DNA of 64,000 nucleotides from the NCBI GenBank assembly GCA_000149265.1, contig CH003237.1, forward strand, positions 123,109 through 187,108. Direction: 5' to 3'. Made by a program: the position numbers and the translations under genes. The stretch is from Ciona savignyi. Lineage: Eukaryota; Chordata; Ascidiacea; Phlebobranchia; Cionidae. Each line of letters begins with the position of its first letter. Within the stretch, counting starts at the first letter, position 1. This document shows positions 22,918 through 40,792 of this stretch, piece by piece. Below the pieces are notes generated by a model. That model did not search any database. It was not told the origin of the DNA and saw only the letters and a program-made list of their open reading frames with translations.

Positions 22918-25900
22918 CTACCGTTTCATAGCGACGGCTTGTTGAATAGTTTGTGGGAGAACTTTGTTTCTTGTTTCGGGTAGTAACATCACAGTAGCTG
23001 CCGATAAAGCTATTAATCCCGCTGTTATAAAGGATGGGGTCAACTTGCTACCGGAGACACCTGCAGATATAAGAAATTAATAAATCTCAAAAATTTATCT
23101 GTTATTTATTGGCCAGTAGAGTGGGGAAGGATATTTTTATGTTATCCACGTGAATGATAAAACCAAGGGGTTAACACACGGGCAAACGTCAGATCACCTC
23201 GCAACCACCGTCGGGTTACAGGAGCTATTGCAGTGTGTTGTGTATGATAAACACGTTCCTTTAATTTTGTACTATCCCGCTGGGTTTAGGTAATGTCCGC
23301 TAAATGCCTTGCCCAAGGACACAACCTACTAGCTAGCGACCAGTTTCGTACCAGCAACCCTTATGCTGAAAAACTACGCATCTGTTGGGCAAATGGTCTA
23401 AGCGGTGGGTTGTAGTACATGGAAATTAAAAAAAAAAAAACACTAGAATTATTTTATGCATAACACATGCCCACTATCATTGCCGGTGTTTTGGTCAAAA
23501 ACGTTTCAAACACCAAACGTTGTGTCAACCACGTTAAAAACAAGCCATCTTTTACACCGTTATGTCTCTAAGCTGAAATGTACGCTTTCTTGATTACCTA
23601 AATACACTTGGTGTTATTGTTTTTTTCCCGTGCAGCTTTTAACCAAGTTTATTTTATCAGTTAAGCAACTTACCACTGTACATAACAAATGGAGAAACCA
23701 TGCTTCCAATTCTGCCTGCTGATGATAATGTTGCTATGATTGATTGCCTTGTAGTTGTAGGAAATAATTCTCCAGAATATACGTAAACCACACCATATGC
23801 CACAGACACTAGTAATTTAGCAATCATTGTTGTTACTGTTACTGCTGTTTGGCTCCCTGAAAATATATGGTGAACAAATAATTAAATTACCGTAAAACCT
23901 CCATTACCGTGAAGACATTCACGTTTAATGTATTTTCTTGTCCTTTAGATTTTAACTGTGTTAGATATTTTTTCTTTTCAATGCTTAAATATCTCTTCCC
24001 AAAATTTTGACCAGCTAGTCAAAAAACAGAGCGCACACTCTAACTAATAAAAAGCTACTATAAAAAGGGGTAGTAAATATAGCCGTGGCAGTTAAGTATA
24101 GTTTTTACGGTACTCTTCTACTTCATACTTACATATAGCAAGCAGTGGGACAGCTGCAAAAGATACGGCCGCAATTGACATAATCCCCGAGTACGTATTT
24201 CTCCTTCCCAAAACATCAACTATCATTAAGAATATAACAGTTCCTGCCAAACTGGTTAATCCCCCGTAAAACATGTTTAGAAACCTGTTACCACTTAAGT
24301 CGTTCGTGTTTAGAGCAATGTTGTAGTAACTCATGCTAAGAATTGTCCTGTGAAAAGGAATAAAGCTTGTTCAAAAGGTTAAAAAAAATGATGCACATTA
24401 CCAGGAATACATCGTCCACCAATAAGGCAAACTACACTTGAATTGACTTAAACATATTGTGAGAAAAACTCTTGACATATTGATTGAGGCTATAGAAATA
24501 TAAAAAGTCTAATACTAACCAAGCTAGGGTCAATATAAGTAATCGTCCAATCAGAACCGGTTCACGAAAAACCGTTCCCAGAGATTTGAAACAACCTTGA
24601 ACTTCTTCTTCTGTCTTTTCAACCGTTTCCAATTTTGGTTGGTTTTGCTCTCCGTTAAATTTCATTATTTTTTCTCGAATGTTCTTCGCTTTCTTAGAAT
24701 TTCCAACGCTTGTTAACCAATATGGCGATTCATCTAGAAGCCTGTATAGGTAATTAAACAAAAAGTATAAATTGATCCATTTTTTAAAAGCATAAGATTT
24801 CCTTTATTACTTACCAGTACATAGGGATGTATACGACTCCAACGAGCGCTGTCGCTCTTAAGAACCACCTCCAGTCTCTCAAGTAGTAAGCGAACAGCGG
24901 TAGAATCATATATCCACAAGAAAAACCGGTGTTAGTGAGAAGATAAATCAGAGAACGATATTTTGGAGTAACTATTTCAACACCTAGTAATAAAACATTA
25001 TAATGAAAAATAGACTTTAGGAGGGGATGTTTATGTTTATTCCCGTAAATGGGAAACTAAGGGGGTTAACACACGGGCAATCGTCAGATCACCTCGCGCC
25101 CACCGTCTGGTTGCCGGAGNNNNNNNNNNNNNNNNNNNNNNNNNNNNNNNNNNNNNNNNNNNNNNNNNNNNNNNNNNNNNNNNNNNNNNNNNNNNNNNNN
25201 NNNNNNNNNNNNNNNNNNNCACCTCGCGCCCACCGTCTGTTTGCCGGAGCTCGGGTTGTGTCCTTTGGCAAGGCACTTAATGCACATTGCTTCAACCCAG
25301 CAGATGAATCGGTTCTGCCAAATTGAAGGAACGTGTAAATCACACACAACACATTGAAATAGTTTAGGTAACACGACGATGGGCGCGAAATAATTTGACG
25401 ATTGCCGTGGGTTAACCCCATGGGGTTTCATTCACAGGAATAAACATGATTATCTTATCCTCTTATCCTATCTTAACTAGGGTGTATGATCATTATTTGG
25501 GTTTGGACACTTAGGATGCATAAATACGTTAGAAAACAACTTTCTAGGCGAAATGTCATTTACAAAAAAACGGAGCGACTTAATTTTTTTTTTTTTGCTG
25601 GTATTCCAGTCTGGATTTGAACTAATAAATACATTTAACCATCGTTATGTTACCCAATACAAATGCCGCCATGTAAGTCACCAGACTAGTTGCCCCAGAC
25701 AGAAATAACATAACAGCATAAGAAGGGACATCACCAACAAAACTCATAGCTATTGTAACAATGCATTGTAAAGCAGCAAATATCAGAAGAATTGGTTTCC
25801 GTCCGAATCTGAGAAGAAAAAGTATAGTGAATTGCTAAATAGATTAAGATGTTAATTTGTTCTTGAAACATTTTACGTATGATCTCATGATTACCCGTGT

Positions 25901-28900
25901 GTTAAAAATTCTTAATTTTTATGCTTAAACTGGATATTCAACCAAGTTACAACCATTTAAATAGGCGCCTGAATAATCAATCCGTTGAGGTTTATATTTT
26001 TTGTAATTTGGTTGTGTTTTAATGTTCAAAAATAAAACTTTAGAAACCAACTTTGATTAATTTTTCATTAACCAACAATGGGTAATTTTTCATGTGGATA
26101 CCCGATAACAGATTGTTTACGTTTTTTACGTTACAGATTTCTAATATTGTTTGTTCCAGTAAAATTAACCAAGACTAAGGATGTCTTCATGAGAAAGCAA
26201 ATACATGCCACAAAGAATCCCATTTGACTCTTTTAATTTCTCTATGTTTGTAAAGCATACCTACTATAAATAAAAATTTCATAACGAACCTGTCTGATAA
26301 AAATCCCCCAATAAGAGACCCGACCATTATCCCAATAAAATATATCAAAATCAAAATCGGTTTCATCCAGCTTCGATCACACACCAATTCGAACTAAGAA
26401 AAAACATAAGGGATTTGAAATATTTTGTTTTCACAACGTAAGGTAATTTTTATTTTATAAATCTGACTTTAATCTTTTCACATCTTTGCTTTTACAAAAA
26501 ACGTATAGGCCTACTTTTTGCTTTTATTGTTTTGATAGCTTAACCACTTTTATAAAAAAAAATACGTGCATGATTATGTTAGTCTATAGAAAAATAGCTT
26601 GGTATAGGTTAATACGTATAGTTTGACGGTGGGCGCGAGGCAATCTGACGATTACCCGTGTTATAAGGAAGGACCCGTTGCCCTTTCCCATTTACGCGGA
26701 TAATGCATGAATATCCTAACCTAAGTTTTGCCAAATCTAAATTATTGTTCCCAAGTAAACAAATCTTACTTACTTTAAGTACGTTAAACATCCATCTTAA
26801 TTGATTCTAAAATCTAACTCCGTCAAAAATCTATTGCAATCCGCCACAAAGGTTCCGTTAAATAAATAAAAGGTGAATCTAAAACCATATCACTGATGAG
26901 TGTTAATACAAATGTCAACCAAGCAGACACCATCTGCCAAGAATTCGCAACACATCATGGCACTAAGGGTACGCAAGTATAGAAAATCAACAAAAGAAAA
27001 GGCGTAGTGATATCATTGCATCTTAGCATGAAAGAAGATTTAGAATGAGGCATAAAGTTTCAAACCAACCTCAGTTGCAGCTGAGATTTCTGGGCCACTA
27101 AAGATGATTTTTGAGCAAAACGACACTTCTGATTCATCGTGATAACCTGTGTAGTAAATAAAGTGTTAGAACGTAAAGCCAAATGTTCAATTTTACATTA
27201 CTTTTGGGATCCTTTATCTCTGTATTTACTTTACATTAAAAACAAATGGGCATTACAGTTAGGATTCCTTACAGTTTTAACCTGATAACCCGTTCTATCT
27301 AATAACCTTGCGACAGGACAGTCATGAGCGTGATGCAGAAAAAATGAAAAGAAAGAAGTAAAATCAAAGTTTGTTCCGTTATATTCTGGTTAAAAAAAAC
27401 TTTCTTTACGATATCGCTGGGTATTTATCGCATTCGTTTTGTCCATGTGACAAACCAAATCGTCAAACATATCAAGATATATGTTTGTGATGCTAAGAAG
27501 GAAGCTAATATATATATAAATAGAGAGAGAGAGAGCAAAGTTTATATATATATTGACATCTTTGACGATTTTTTAATTCCAACTTTGTATTAATAATTTC
27601 ATGATAGGCTTATCGCAAGGACCGTTTTTTTTATATAGTAATCGGTATGTAAATCGGAAACGATTGCAGTGCATTGTGTATTAATCACACTTTCTTTTAA
27701 TTTGGTAGAATCCATCATTTCCCTGGGTTCAGGCAATGTTTGTTGAGTGCTTTGCCCAAGGACAGAACCGACTAGAAAGAGGCCAGTTTCGAATCTGCTA
27801 CCCTTCGGCTAAAAGGGTACACACTAATCAAGCAAACCAATCGGTCAAACGTTAAAAGTAAATTTTCGAAATATAGATAGAGCGACCAATAAACATACCG
27901 AATTTTACATGAAAGACCATATAGGTTCGAAACCTAAAAACACGTTTAAGCCGAGAGGGAAAGATACAGACTTAAATATAAAGATAAATAAATACGATTT
28001 ATATACGAGATGTTAAAAACATTTGAGTAAAGTTTACAACATTCTTACTGATGTTTCCAGATATATTTTGGTAAATGCAAGAATTTACTTGGTCATCACT
28101 TTCTGACAAGTTTCGATCGTGTTCAGTTGTCTTGTTGTCCTGGAATTGTATAATTAATAGCTTAAATAAGTTATCTAACGCTTATTCACGATCTATTAAC
28201 TGCGATAAAATCCATGGAATCTATTTGATGCAAATCCGCCTCTGTAATAGTACAGGATATTTGGGAATAAGATAGGATATTCATGTTTATCCCCGTGAAT
28301 GGGAAAACCAAGGTTAACACACGGGCAATCGTCAGATCACCTTGCGCACACCGTCGGGTTATCGGAGCTATTGCAGTGTGTTGTGTATGATTCACACGTA
28401 CCTTTAATTTGGTAGAACCCATTTTTTGCTGGGTTCAGACAAGGTCCGTTAAGTGTCTTGCTCCAGGACACATAGCTAAACGACGAGTTTCGGAACTTCA
28501 ACCCTTCGGCTGATAGGCGTCGCACTAAACCACCAGGCTAATCAGTTGGAATAGATTATTAAGGTCTCTAAGTTAGATTGTTCGCATCTTATTTAACAAA
28601 ATTCCTGAGGAAGTTGGGCCCTTAGTTTATAGAACGTCAAAAAAATAATAATCGTTCTGGTATTTAACAGAATAATGGGCTGTATCGGTCGTATCTAATA
28701 TGTATCGGTCGCGTTAAACTTTGGCCACACGACTGTCCCAACAGAAGAATTAGCATAACTCACCTGGTAATTGTCTTTCAAGGCACAATGGAAAGACGGG
28801 GTGTAGTGTAAAATGAGAGAACTTAAAGGGGAGAATGCGGTTGGTACAGTTACCAATGTTAACAAGAACAAAAACCGTTTCTCATAACAACCCAGCTTAG

Positions 28901-28922
28901 AACAACTAAATTTTTCCCACAT
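22918..28922 (-). CDS. SLC22-type organic ion transporter (major facilitator superfamily)
   Basis: Well-supported exons in coding order: 28764-28922, then 26290-26393, 25654-25808, 24815-24983, 24520-24741, 24133-24347, 23674-23856, 22918-23060 (stop TAG at 22918-22920). From 26393 on, all phases agree. Exon 1 starts at ATG 28922 after an in-frame stop and gives the N-terminal YEKRFLFLLTLVTVPTAF helix. Family signatures follow: FELVCDRSW, the MFS motif GGFLSDRFGRKP across an exon junction, RLLDE-type SPYWL, a lysine-rich cytoplasmic loop, and GELFPTTTR before the last helices; the tail has LLPETRNKVLP. These are SLC22 plasma-membrane carriers of organic cations, anions or carnitine; substrate cannot be read here. 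The large extracellular loop between exons 28764 and 26393 is unresolved; 27070-27146 (phase compatible with exon 1) and 26774-26806 are candidates. A minus-strand AATAAA lies at 22692-22697. Confidence 0.88.
23126..23400 (-). repeat. SINE-A in the last SLC22 intron
   Basis: Nearly full length on the gene's own strand: tail 'aaggatatttttatgttatc', middle 'cagtgtgttgtgtatgataa', box-B region 'gaccagtttcgtacc'. Confidence 0.8.
25017..25470. repeat. Inverted pair of SINE-A copies around an assembly gap
   Basis: A minus-oriented tail (25017-25119) and a plus-oriented body and tail (about 25250-25470) face each other in an SLC22 intron. The 30 bases before the gap ('cacctcgcgcccaccgtctg' and on) recur almost exactly right after it, so the gap sits inside a repeat. 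Confidence 0.75.
25120..25219. other. Assembly gap (100 N)
   Basis: Exactly 100 N flanked by near-identical 30-base sequence, which suggests a repeat that the assembler failed to bridge. Confidence 0.99.
26620..26725 (+). repeat. SINE-A tail fragment
   Basis: Only the 3' part is present: 'acggtgggcgcgaggcaatc', 'tgacgattacccgtgtta', ending 'catgaatatcctaacct'. Confidence 0.65.
27655..27838 (-). repeat. SINE-A in SLC22 intron 1
   Basis: Clear minus-strand body: 'attgcagtgcattgtgtatt', 'aatttggtagaatccatc', 'gcccaaggacagaaccgac', 'ccagtttcgaatctgc'. Confidence 0.75.
28265..28545 (-). repeat. Full-length SINE-A in SLC22 intron 1
   Basis: All parts are present on the minus strand: head 'cctggtggtttagtgcgacg', box B, body, 'gcaaggtgatctgacgattg', and tail 'catgaatatcctatctt'. 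Length about 280 bp. One of the best family references in the window. Confidence 0.85.
28681..28739 (-). repeat. SINE-B head fragment
   Basis: Plus-strand words 'tgtatcggtcgcgttaaact' and 'ttggccacacgactgtcc' are the inverted SINE-B head. It lies within 30 bases of the SLC22 exon 1 donor. Confidence 0.55.
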
Positions 28923-29890
28923 CGTAGCCCAAGCCTATGTATGTCATTGTTTAATAGAAATATATTATGGTAATTTGTAGTATATTTGTGTGTAAAATTA
29001 TTGTGTAAAAAGTTTTAAATTATTCACATCAATATATATATATTTAAATTGTATAATATAATAAACGTTCTCGAATGAACTCCCTCATAATTACTTGAGT
29101 TAATTCCGTCGTTTTGCCGGTTTCACTAAAATTCTGTGTGACAATGTCACACCGCCTAATTGGCTACACTTTGTCTACACTTATAATACCGTGTTTGCCA
29201 AGAAAAGACGGGATATTTTGGAAAGAGAGAGTTGTACTATCTCCTGTAAAGATTTATATTTATTTCTGTATGGTGGTAATTTAAATTCTTCTCATTTATG
29301 ACCCTCTTTTCGATTATTTTCTTGTTTCGTTGATTATTTGATTGCCTGATCTTCTGTAATATGTGATTAAACCTTGTTTTCTAGTTTGTTGCTTTGTCTA
29401 GTCGGCGAACCAATTTATCGAATTGATAAATCAAACGTTAGCCTACATGTCAAATGACAGATCCTTACCTAAAGTTAACCGATTACAATGTCGTTCTGCA
29501 GAAATTTATTTTTTCTATCCTGAACAATATACTATTAGGTAATAATCCTCGTTTCGACAGTCTATTAGAAACTTGTTTCATATACTAACAGCTGGTTTTC
29601 CAAACAAGTCTCTTCTTAAACGCCCTTTGATTCTCGCAACACAGGAAGAACGTTTTACACTAAATAGAAAACAACCGTAGGCCCACACATAGTGATAGAA
29701 ACGAGAAGCTTTTAAGAATTTATTTTTAACATCGCCATTTAATTTAACATGCGGACATTTTTAGCCTGACCCTTACGGTCAGATTTTACTGGCTTTTGTG
29801 GTGCCATTTTAGCGTCTGATATTAAAATACCTATACACATCTTTGGATGTAGCCTATAAAATGTAGAATTAAAGATGAACGCAAGTTTAT
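28923..29890. other. Gene-free stretch upstream of the SLC22 gene
   Basis: AT-rich sequence presumably holding the SLC22 promoter. I see no TATA box, repeat or gene I would defend. Confidence 0.4.
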
Positions 29891-29891
29891 T

Positions 29892-30001
29892 TACCAGACA
29901 AGGTTTTAAATCGAACTTATAGGCTGGTCACCAAGACGGTTTTTGTATTGAATTGGGTATCTGTATCGGTCGCGTTAACCATTCGGCTACACGATCGTAC
30001 G
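29892..30001 (-). repeat. SINE-B copy
   Basis: Nearly whole: 'aggttttaaatcgaac' (box B inverted), 'ggctggtcaccaagacggtt', 'gtatcggtcgcgttaaccat', 'tcggctacacgatcgtac'. Confidence 0.7.
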
Positions 30002-30345
30002 TGACATCATAAATCTGTTTTTACTGAATTTTAATAATTTATTGCTTGTTTTTAGATATGTTGCAACGACTGTCGTTTGTTCCCGTTTTCCAATTTTTTT
30101 TCCTGATTTTAAAGTCCTGATTTATGTTTTTTATCGTGGAAACAAAAAATAAATAATCTAAACTGTAACGTAGCTAGCTATGGACACGAAACACTACGCT
30201 AAGTTACGTGAATATTTATCGTAATATCAAAATCAAAACACCTTTTTCATTTTTACTGCGCTTTTCTTTTTTTTAAAGCTTTGAAGGTAGGATGGGTTCG
30301 TACAAATACAATTTAGTACACGTATCGGTTGCACTATACTTTTTG

Positions 30346-30453
30346 TTCCGAGCCCAGTTTCGAACCCATGATGGGCTCGTCACCAGGACCGTTTTTTGTA
30401 TAAGCGTCGGTTTATGTATTGGTCACGTTAACCATTCGGCCACACGACCGTAC
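30346..30453 (-). repeat. SINE-B copy, best preserved
   Basis: Minus strand: 'gtacggtcgtgtggccgaat' with A box, then 'ggttaacgtgaccaatac', 'cggtcctggtgacgagccc', and box B 'gggttcgaaactgggct'. About 108 bp. A and B boxes are further apart than in an ordinary tRNA gene, so this is a SINE and not a tRNA. Confidence 0.75.
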
Positions 30454-30531
30454 GGTCGCACTCAACTACACATTCCCTTAGGAAAAACACACAGTGCGTT
30501 ATCACACGGCAATCGTCAGATTATTTCGCGA

Positions 30532-30712
30532 AGATAGGGGCCGTTATTACACTGGTAACTTTATTTTCAGATGACGTAGCGGTTTTACAGTGTAGTGCAT
30601 GATCAAAAGGTTTTGCCAGCTTTAGTCCAACCCATTAAATCACTGGGCTCACGCGATGTCCGCCAAGTGCGTTGCCTTTTGTTAACTCACTAGCTAGCGA
30701 CTAGGTTTGGCT
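30532..30712 (-). repeat. SINE-A, decayed copy
   Basis: Family order is kept ('tacagtgtagtgcatgatc', 'tccaacccattaaatcac', 'ctagctagcgactaggt') with heavy divergence. Confidence 0.45.
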
Positions 30713-30771
30713 AAAAATCAAAGTATATTCAATCTCGCCTTCGTGAAGTTTCGATCCAATAAAAAATAGGT

Positions 30772-31058
30772 TAGGGATAGGATATTCATCTTTATCCCCA
30801 TGAATGGGAAAATCAAGGGGTTAACACACGGGCAATCGTCATATCACCTCGCGCCCTTCGTCGGGTTACCGGAGCTATTGCAATGTGTTGTATATAATAG
30901 ACACGTTCCTTCAATTTGGTAGAACCCATTAGTCCGCTGGGTTCAGGCAATGTCCGTGAAGTGCCTTGCCCAAGGACACAACCGACTAGCTAGCGACCAG
31001 TTTCGCACCTGCAACCTTTCGATTGAAAGGCGCACTTACCGTTAGACCAACGGGCCGG
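30772..31058 (-). repeat. Full-length SINE-A, least diverged
   Basis: Contains the whole family sequence on the minus strand, from tRNA-like head (A box inverted in 'cgcacttaccgttagacca') through box B to the 'taggatattcatctttatcc' tail. About 287 bp. Confidence 0.85.
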
Positions 31059-31517
31059 ACTAGGTTTCAGCTCAATATAAATAAGCGATTTGATCTCCAT
31101 AAACCTCAATTCGGGGGTTTCTCAAAAAATTGCAGATTACTGAATATTCAATTTTAAACAACCACCCACACACTGCGGTAGCTCTAACAACTCGGCTGTT
31201 GACCCTACAAACCCAACAAGAAATCCACACCTTTAATCATGATAACAATGTATTACTAAGCTGGTTACAAATTACTGCCAGATATTTAACGATCGCTTAG
31301 TTGCACTGTGCAACGTGCAAATGACCAGAATTATAAAAACAAAGAAATAAATTTGCTGGACAACAAAATCATAAAAATATTCTTCAAAAATATGATCATA
31401 CTCAAAGAAGCCTTGTGAGCATAAAAGTGCCATGTCAGCATAAAAGTGCCTTGTCAGCGTACAATAGACATCATAAAACATGTCAAAAATAATGTTATAG
31501 TGACGTAACAAAGGACA

Positions 31518-38375
<6,858 letters not shown>

Positions 38376-39802
38376 TTTTATTAAAATTTAATTTTCCTGT
38401 AAAACAAGATTTAACAAGATTATGGTCGACGTAATGAGTTTCTAAATAAACCTAGAATAATTAAAACCACAAAGCAGCGGCTCAAATTCTTATACAAAGA
38501 TATTAAACACAGCTTAGATTATAATAATATAAACTGACTATCGTTTTATAAACAGTACTGGACAATTTCCAGAAAAAACGATAATTCCAAATTTCTGAAG
38601 CAAATTTCATTCTAACAGCAGTACCAGATAATCAAATGGACATTCTGGTTAAATCACTTTTAAACTTGATTATAAGAACTCTGGGTTTACTGTTCTGGTT
38701 TAAATACGAATTCGAGTTAGAAAGGTTGCCTTTTCTGGTATTGATTGAAACATTGTGAAATATTGATTTGTGGCACTCGTTGCAGGGAACAATGCGCAGG
38801 TGGTCGGCTAATGTGTTTTAATCATAAATCATTACTACCAACAGGTATGTTTAAAAGCTTTGGGCTGCAAGTCAGGTTTTACCATTAGCAATGCTTACTG
38901 CCAGCAATGTTTAACTTCCAACAAAAATGATTTTCTCACTGGCGAAGTGTTTAAATAGGAAACATTTCTTTTATCGTTTGTTGAAATCAGTAGCTTTTCT
39001 TAATAAAGCAAATTTATGTGTTCAATGCGACTTGGTGGTATTAGCTTGAAACACTTCATATGTAATGCGGAAGAGATTTCATGCTTAATTATGACATCAT
39101 TATGACATAATGAGCATCTCAAATTTCATTAGCACAAACTCACAGTTGAATGCTACCCTGACTATGATTGTAAAATTTAAAACATGGTAATAACTCACCA
39201 AAAATGCGACACATAATTGAAATATATAGAAATAAAAACATTCAGTTTTACCCAAAAACGAATCAAAACAATGGCTGGTTAAGACTAATTTTGGGTTATT
39301 TACTGTTAAAAAACAAAACAATTTTAGAAAAAAGTTCAAAATATAACTTTTGATTTTGCAATTAAACAATAAAAAACTCATTGATTTACAAATTATTCGA
39401 TAAAAGCAAGTATAGCATCCTTATACCAAAAATTGAGACACTTTCACACAATTGCTAAACTTTAAAGCAGGAAAAAAACATAGAAAACCTTTTGTACATT
39501 ACTGCACAGTTTCAGTTTGTCTTTCAAATTAGGATGGTATTACCACAAAAAAGTTCTTCCATAAACCTCTGTTTATTTCTACAGTATTAAATACAATAAT
39601 TATTAATTCTAAATGTTAAACATTCTCCAGATGCACATTTCACCATACCATGACTATATTTTAAGAAGGAAATCACGTCAACACATATTGATTAAACCAA
39701 TTTTCCTTTTTTAAAAATATTGACTCCCGTGAAGCATTTAGTTTTAGAAAAAATGATTTTCATAATAATGGAATAACAAATTACCATCAAGAGTTTAAAA
39801 GT
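38376..39802. other. Interval between PPP1CB start and POLB stop
   Basis: Contains the PPP1CB promoter region and the POLB 3' UTR, with a minus-strand AATAAA at 39572-39577. No other gene or mobile element is recognised; the sequence is AT-rich. Confidence 0.45.
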
Positions 39803-40792
39803 TTACTCGCTTCGTTGACTTGGCTCCAAATATTTCATTCCAATTATGTCGAAAATATCTTGTTCCGACGATACAGGTAACGGCTCACCTGGTATCCCAG
39901 TCGAGCCTTGTGGGCGAACGGAGTATTCGTTGATCGTGAAGCCGTTCTCGAGCGCTAGGGTTCGCATTCGTTTGTTGAATATATCGCTGCCGGTGAAGTA
40001 TAATAACGAGGTGTAGTACTGATCATGGGGAATGAGTCTAATGTCAATTCTACGACGCACAGACTTCTCATCCAAGGCACATACCCCCATAAACTTAGTT
40101 TCACCAAGACTTAAAGTGTCAGTAACGAAAGAACCTAATTTATCAACAACATCATTCAATCGCTTTTTTGCCCCCTTTTTTTCGTTAGAGACAAAAACGG
40201 GATGGGTAAGAAGGACATCAATATCTCCACTTGACTTTGCTCCTCTCCTATAACTCCCACATATCTTAGCGGTGTATTTTGCATCTATCTCATTAACTTT
40301 CCCAAGCACAATCGCTTCTAATTTTTCCATTTCTTCTCTTGGGATCCTTTGTTCAAAATCTTCAAAATATTTCACCCCGATAATTTGGTGATGGTTCAAT
40401 TTATCCTCGTTGTTCTTTAGGTCATCAATTGTCTTCAATCCTTGCTCCACAAACTTCCTCGCTGCCACTGGGCCAATCCCCGTCACTCTTGTAAAAAGCG
40501 AAATAATCTGAGATGTCTCATCATTCCGCACTTTTTCTAGTTTTGCTAGCTTCCCAGTTCGTAAATATTCGTCGATTTTTTCAGCAATTTTCGCGCCAAC
40601 GCCGTTCAATTTCCGTGCCTCTTCTCCACTTTTAATCTGTTTCTCATATTTCGAAACAGAACTAGCCGCCTTACGGTAAGCATTCGACTTATGCATGGCT
40701 CTGTTTACATTTTTCTCGTAATCAGCTAACTCAACTAAAAAATCGCAAATAGCAGAATTTATATTCTCTTCTGGTGCTTTTCGTTTACTCAT
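39803..40792 (-). CDS. POLB: DNA polymerase beta, complete, intronless
   Basis: A single 329-residue frame aligns with vertebrate Pol beta (335) from MSKRKAP to the RSE terminus, six residues shorter because of a gap just before the third catalytic Asp. The enzyme fills short gaps in base excision repair in the nucleus. The 8-kDa lyase domain (1-87) keeps Lys68 and the Schiff-base Lys72 ([13 protein letters not shown]). Helix-hairpin-helix motifs are GVGAKIAEK and [10 protein letters not shown]. The X-family nucleotidyltransferase motif [18 protein letters not shown] gives Asp190 and Asp192, and [10 protein letters not shown] gives the third Asp (250). [14 protein letters not shown] and the FTINEY strand close the thumb. 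Vertebrate POLB has many introns, so this copy may have lost them or derive from an mRNA; the intact frame argues that it works. Confidence 0.97.
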   Translation of the reverse strand: MSKRKAPEENINSAICDFLVELADYEKNVNRAMHKSNAYRKAASSVSKYEKQIKSGEEARKLNGVGAKIAEKIDEYLRTGKLAKLEKVRNDETSQIISLFTRVTGIGPVAARKFVEQGLKTIDDLKNNEDKLNHHQIIGVKYFEDFEQRIPREEMEKLEAIVLGKVNEIDAKYTAKICGSYRRGAKSSGDIDVLLTHPVFVSNEKKGAKKRLNDVVDKLGSFVTDTLSLGETKFMGVCALDEKSVRRRIDIRLIPHDQYYTSLLYFTGSDIFNKRMRTLALENGFTINEYSVRPQGSTGIPGEPLPVSSEQDIFDIIGMKYLEPSQRSE

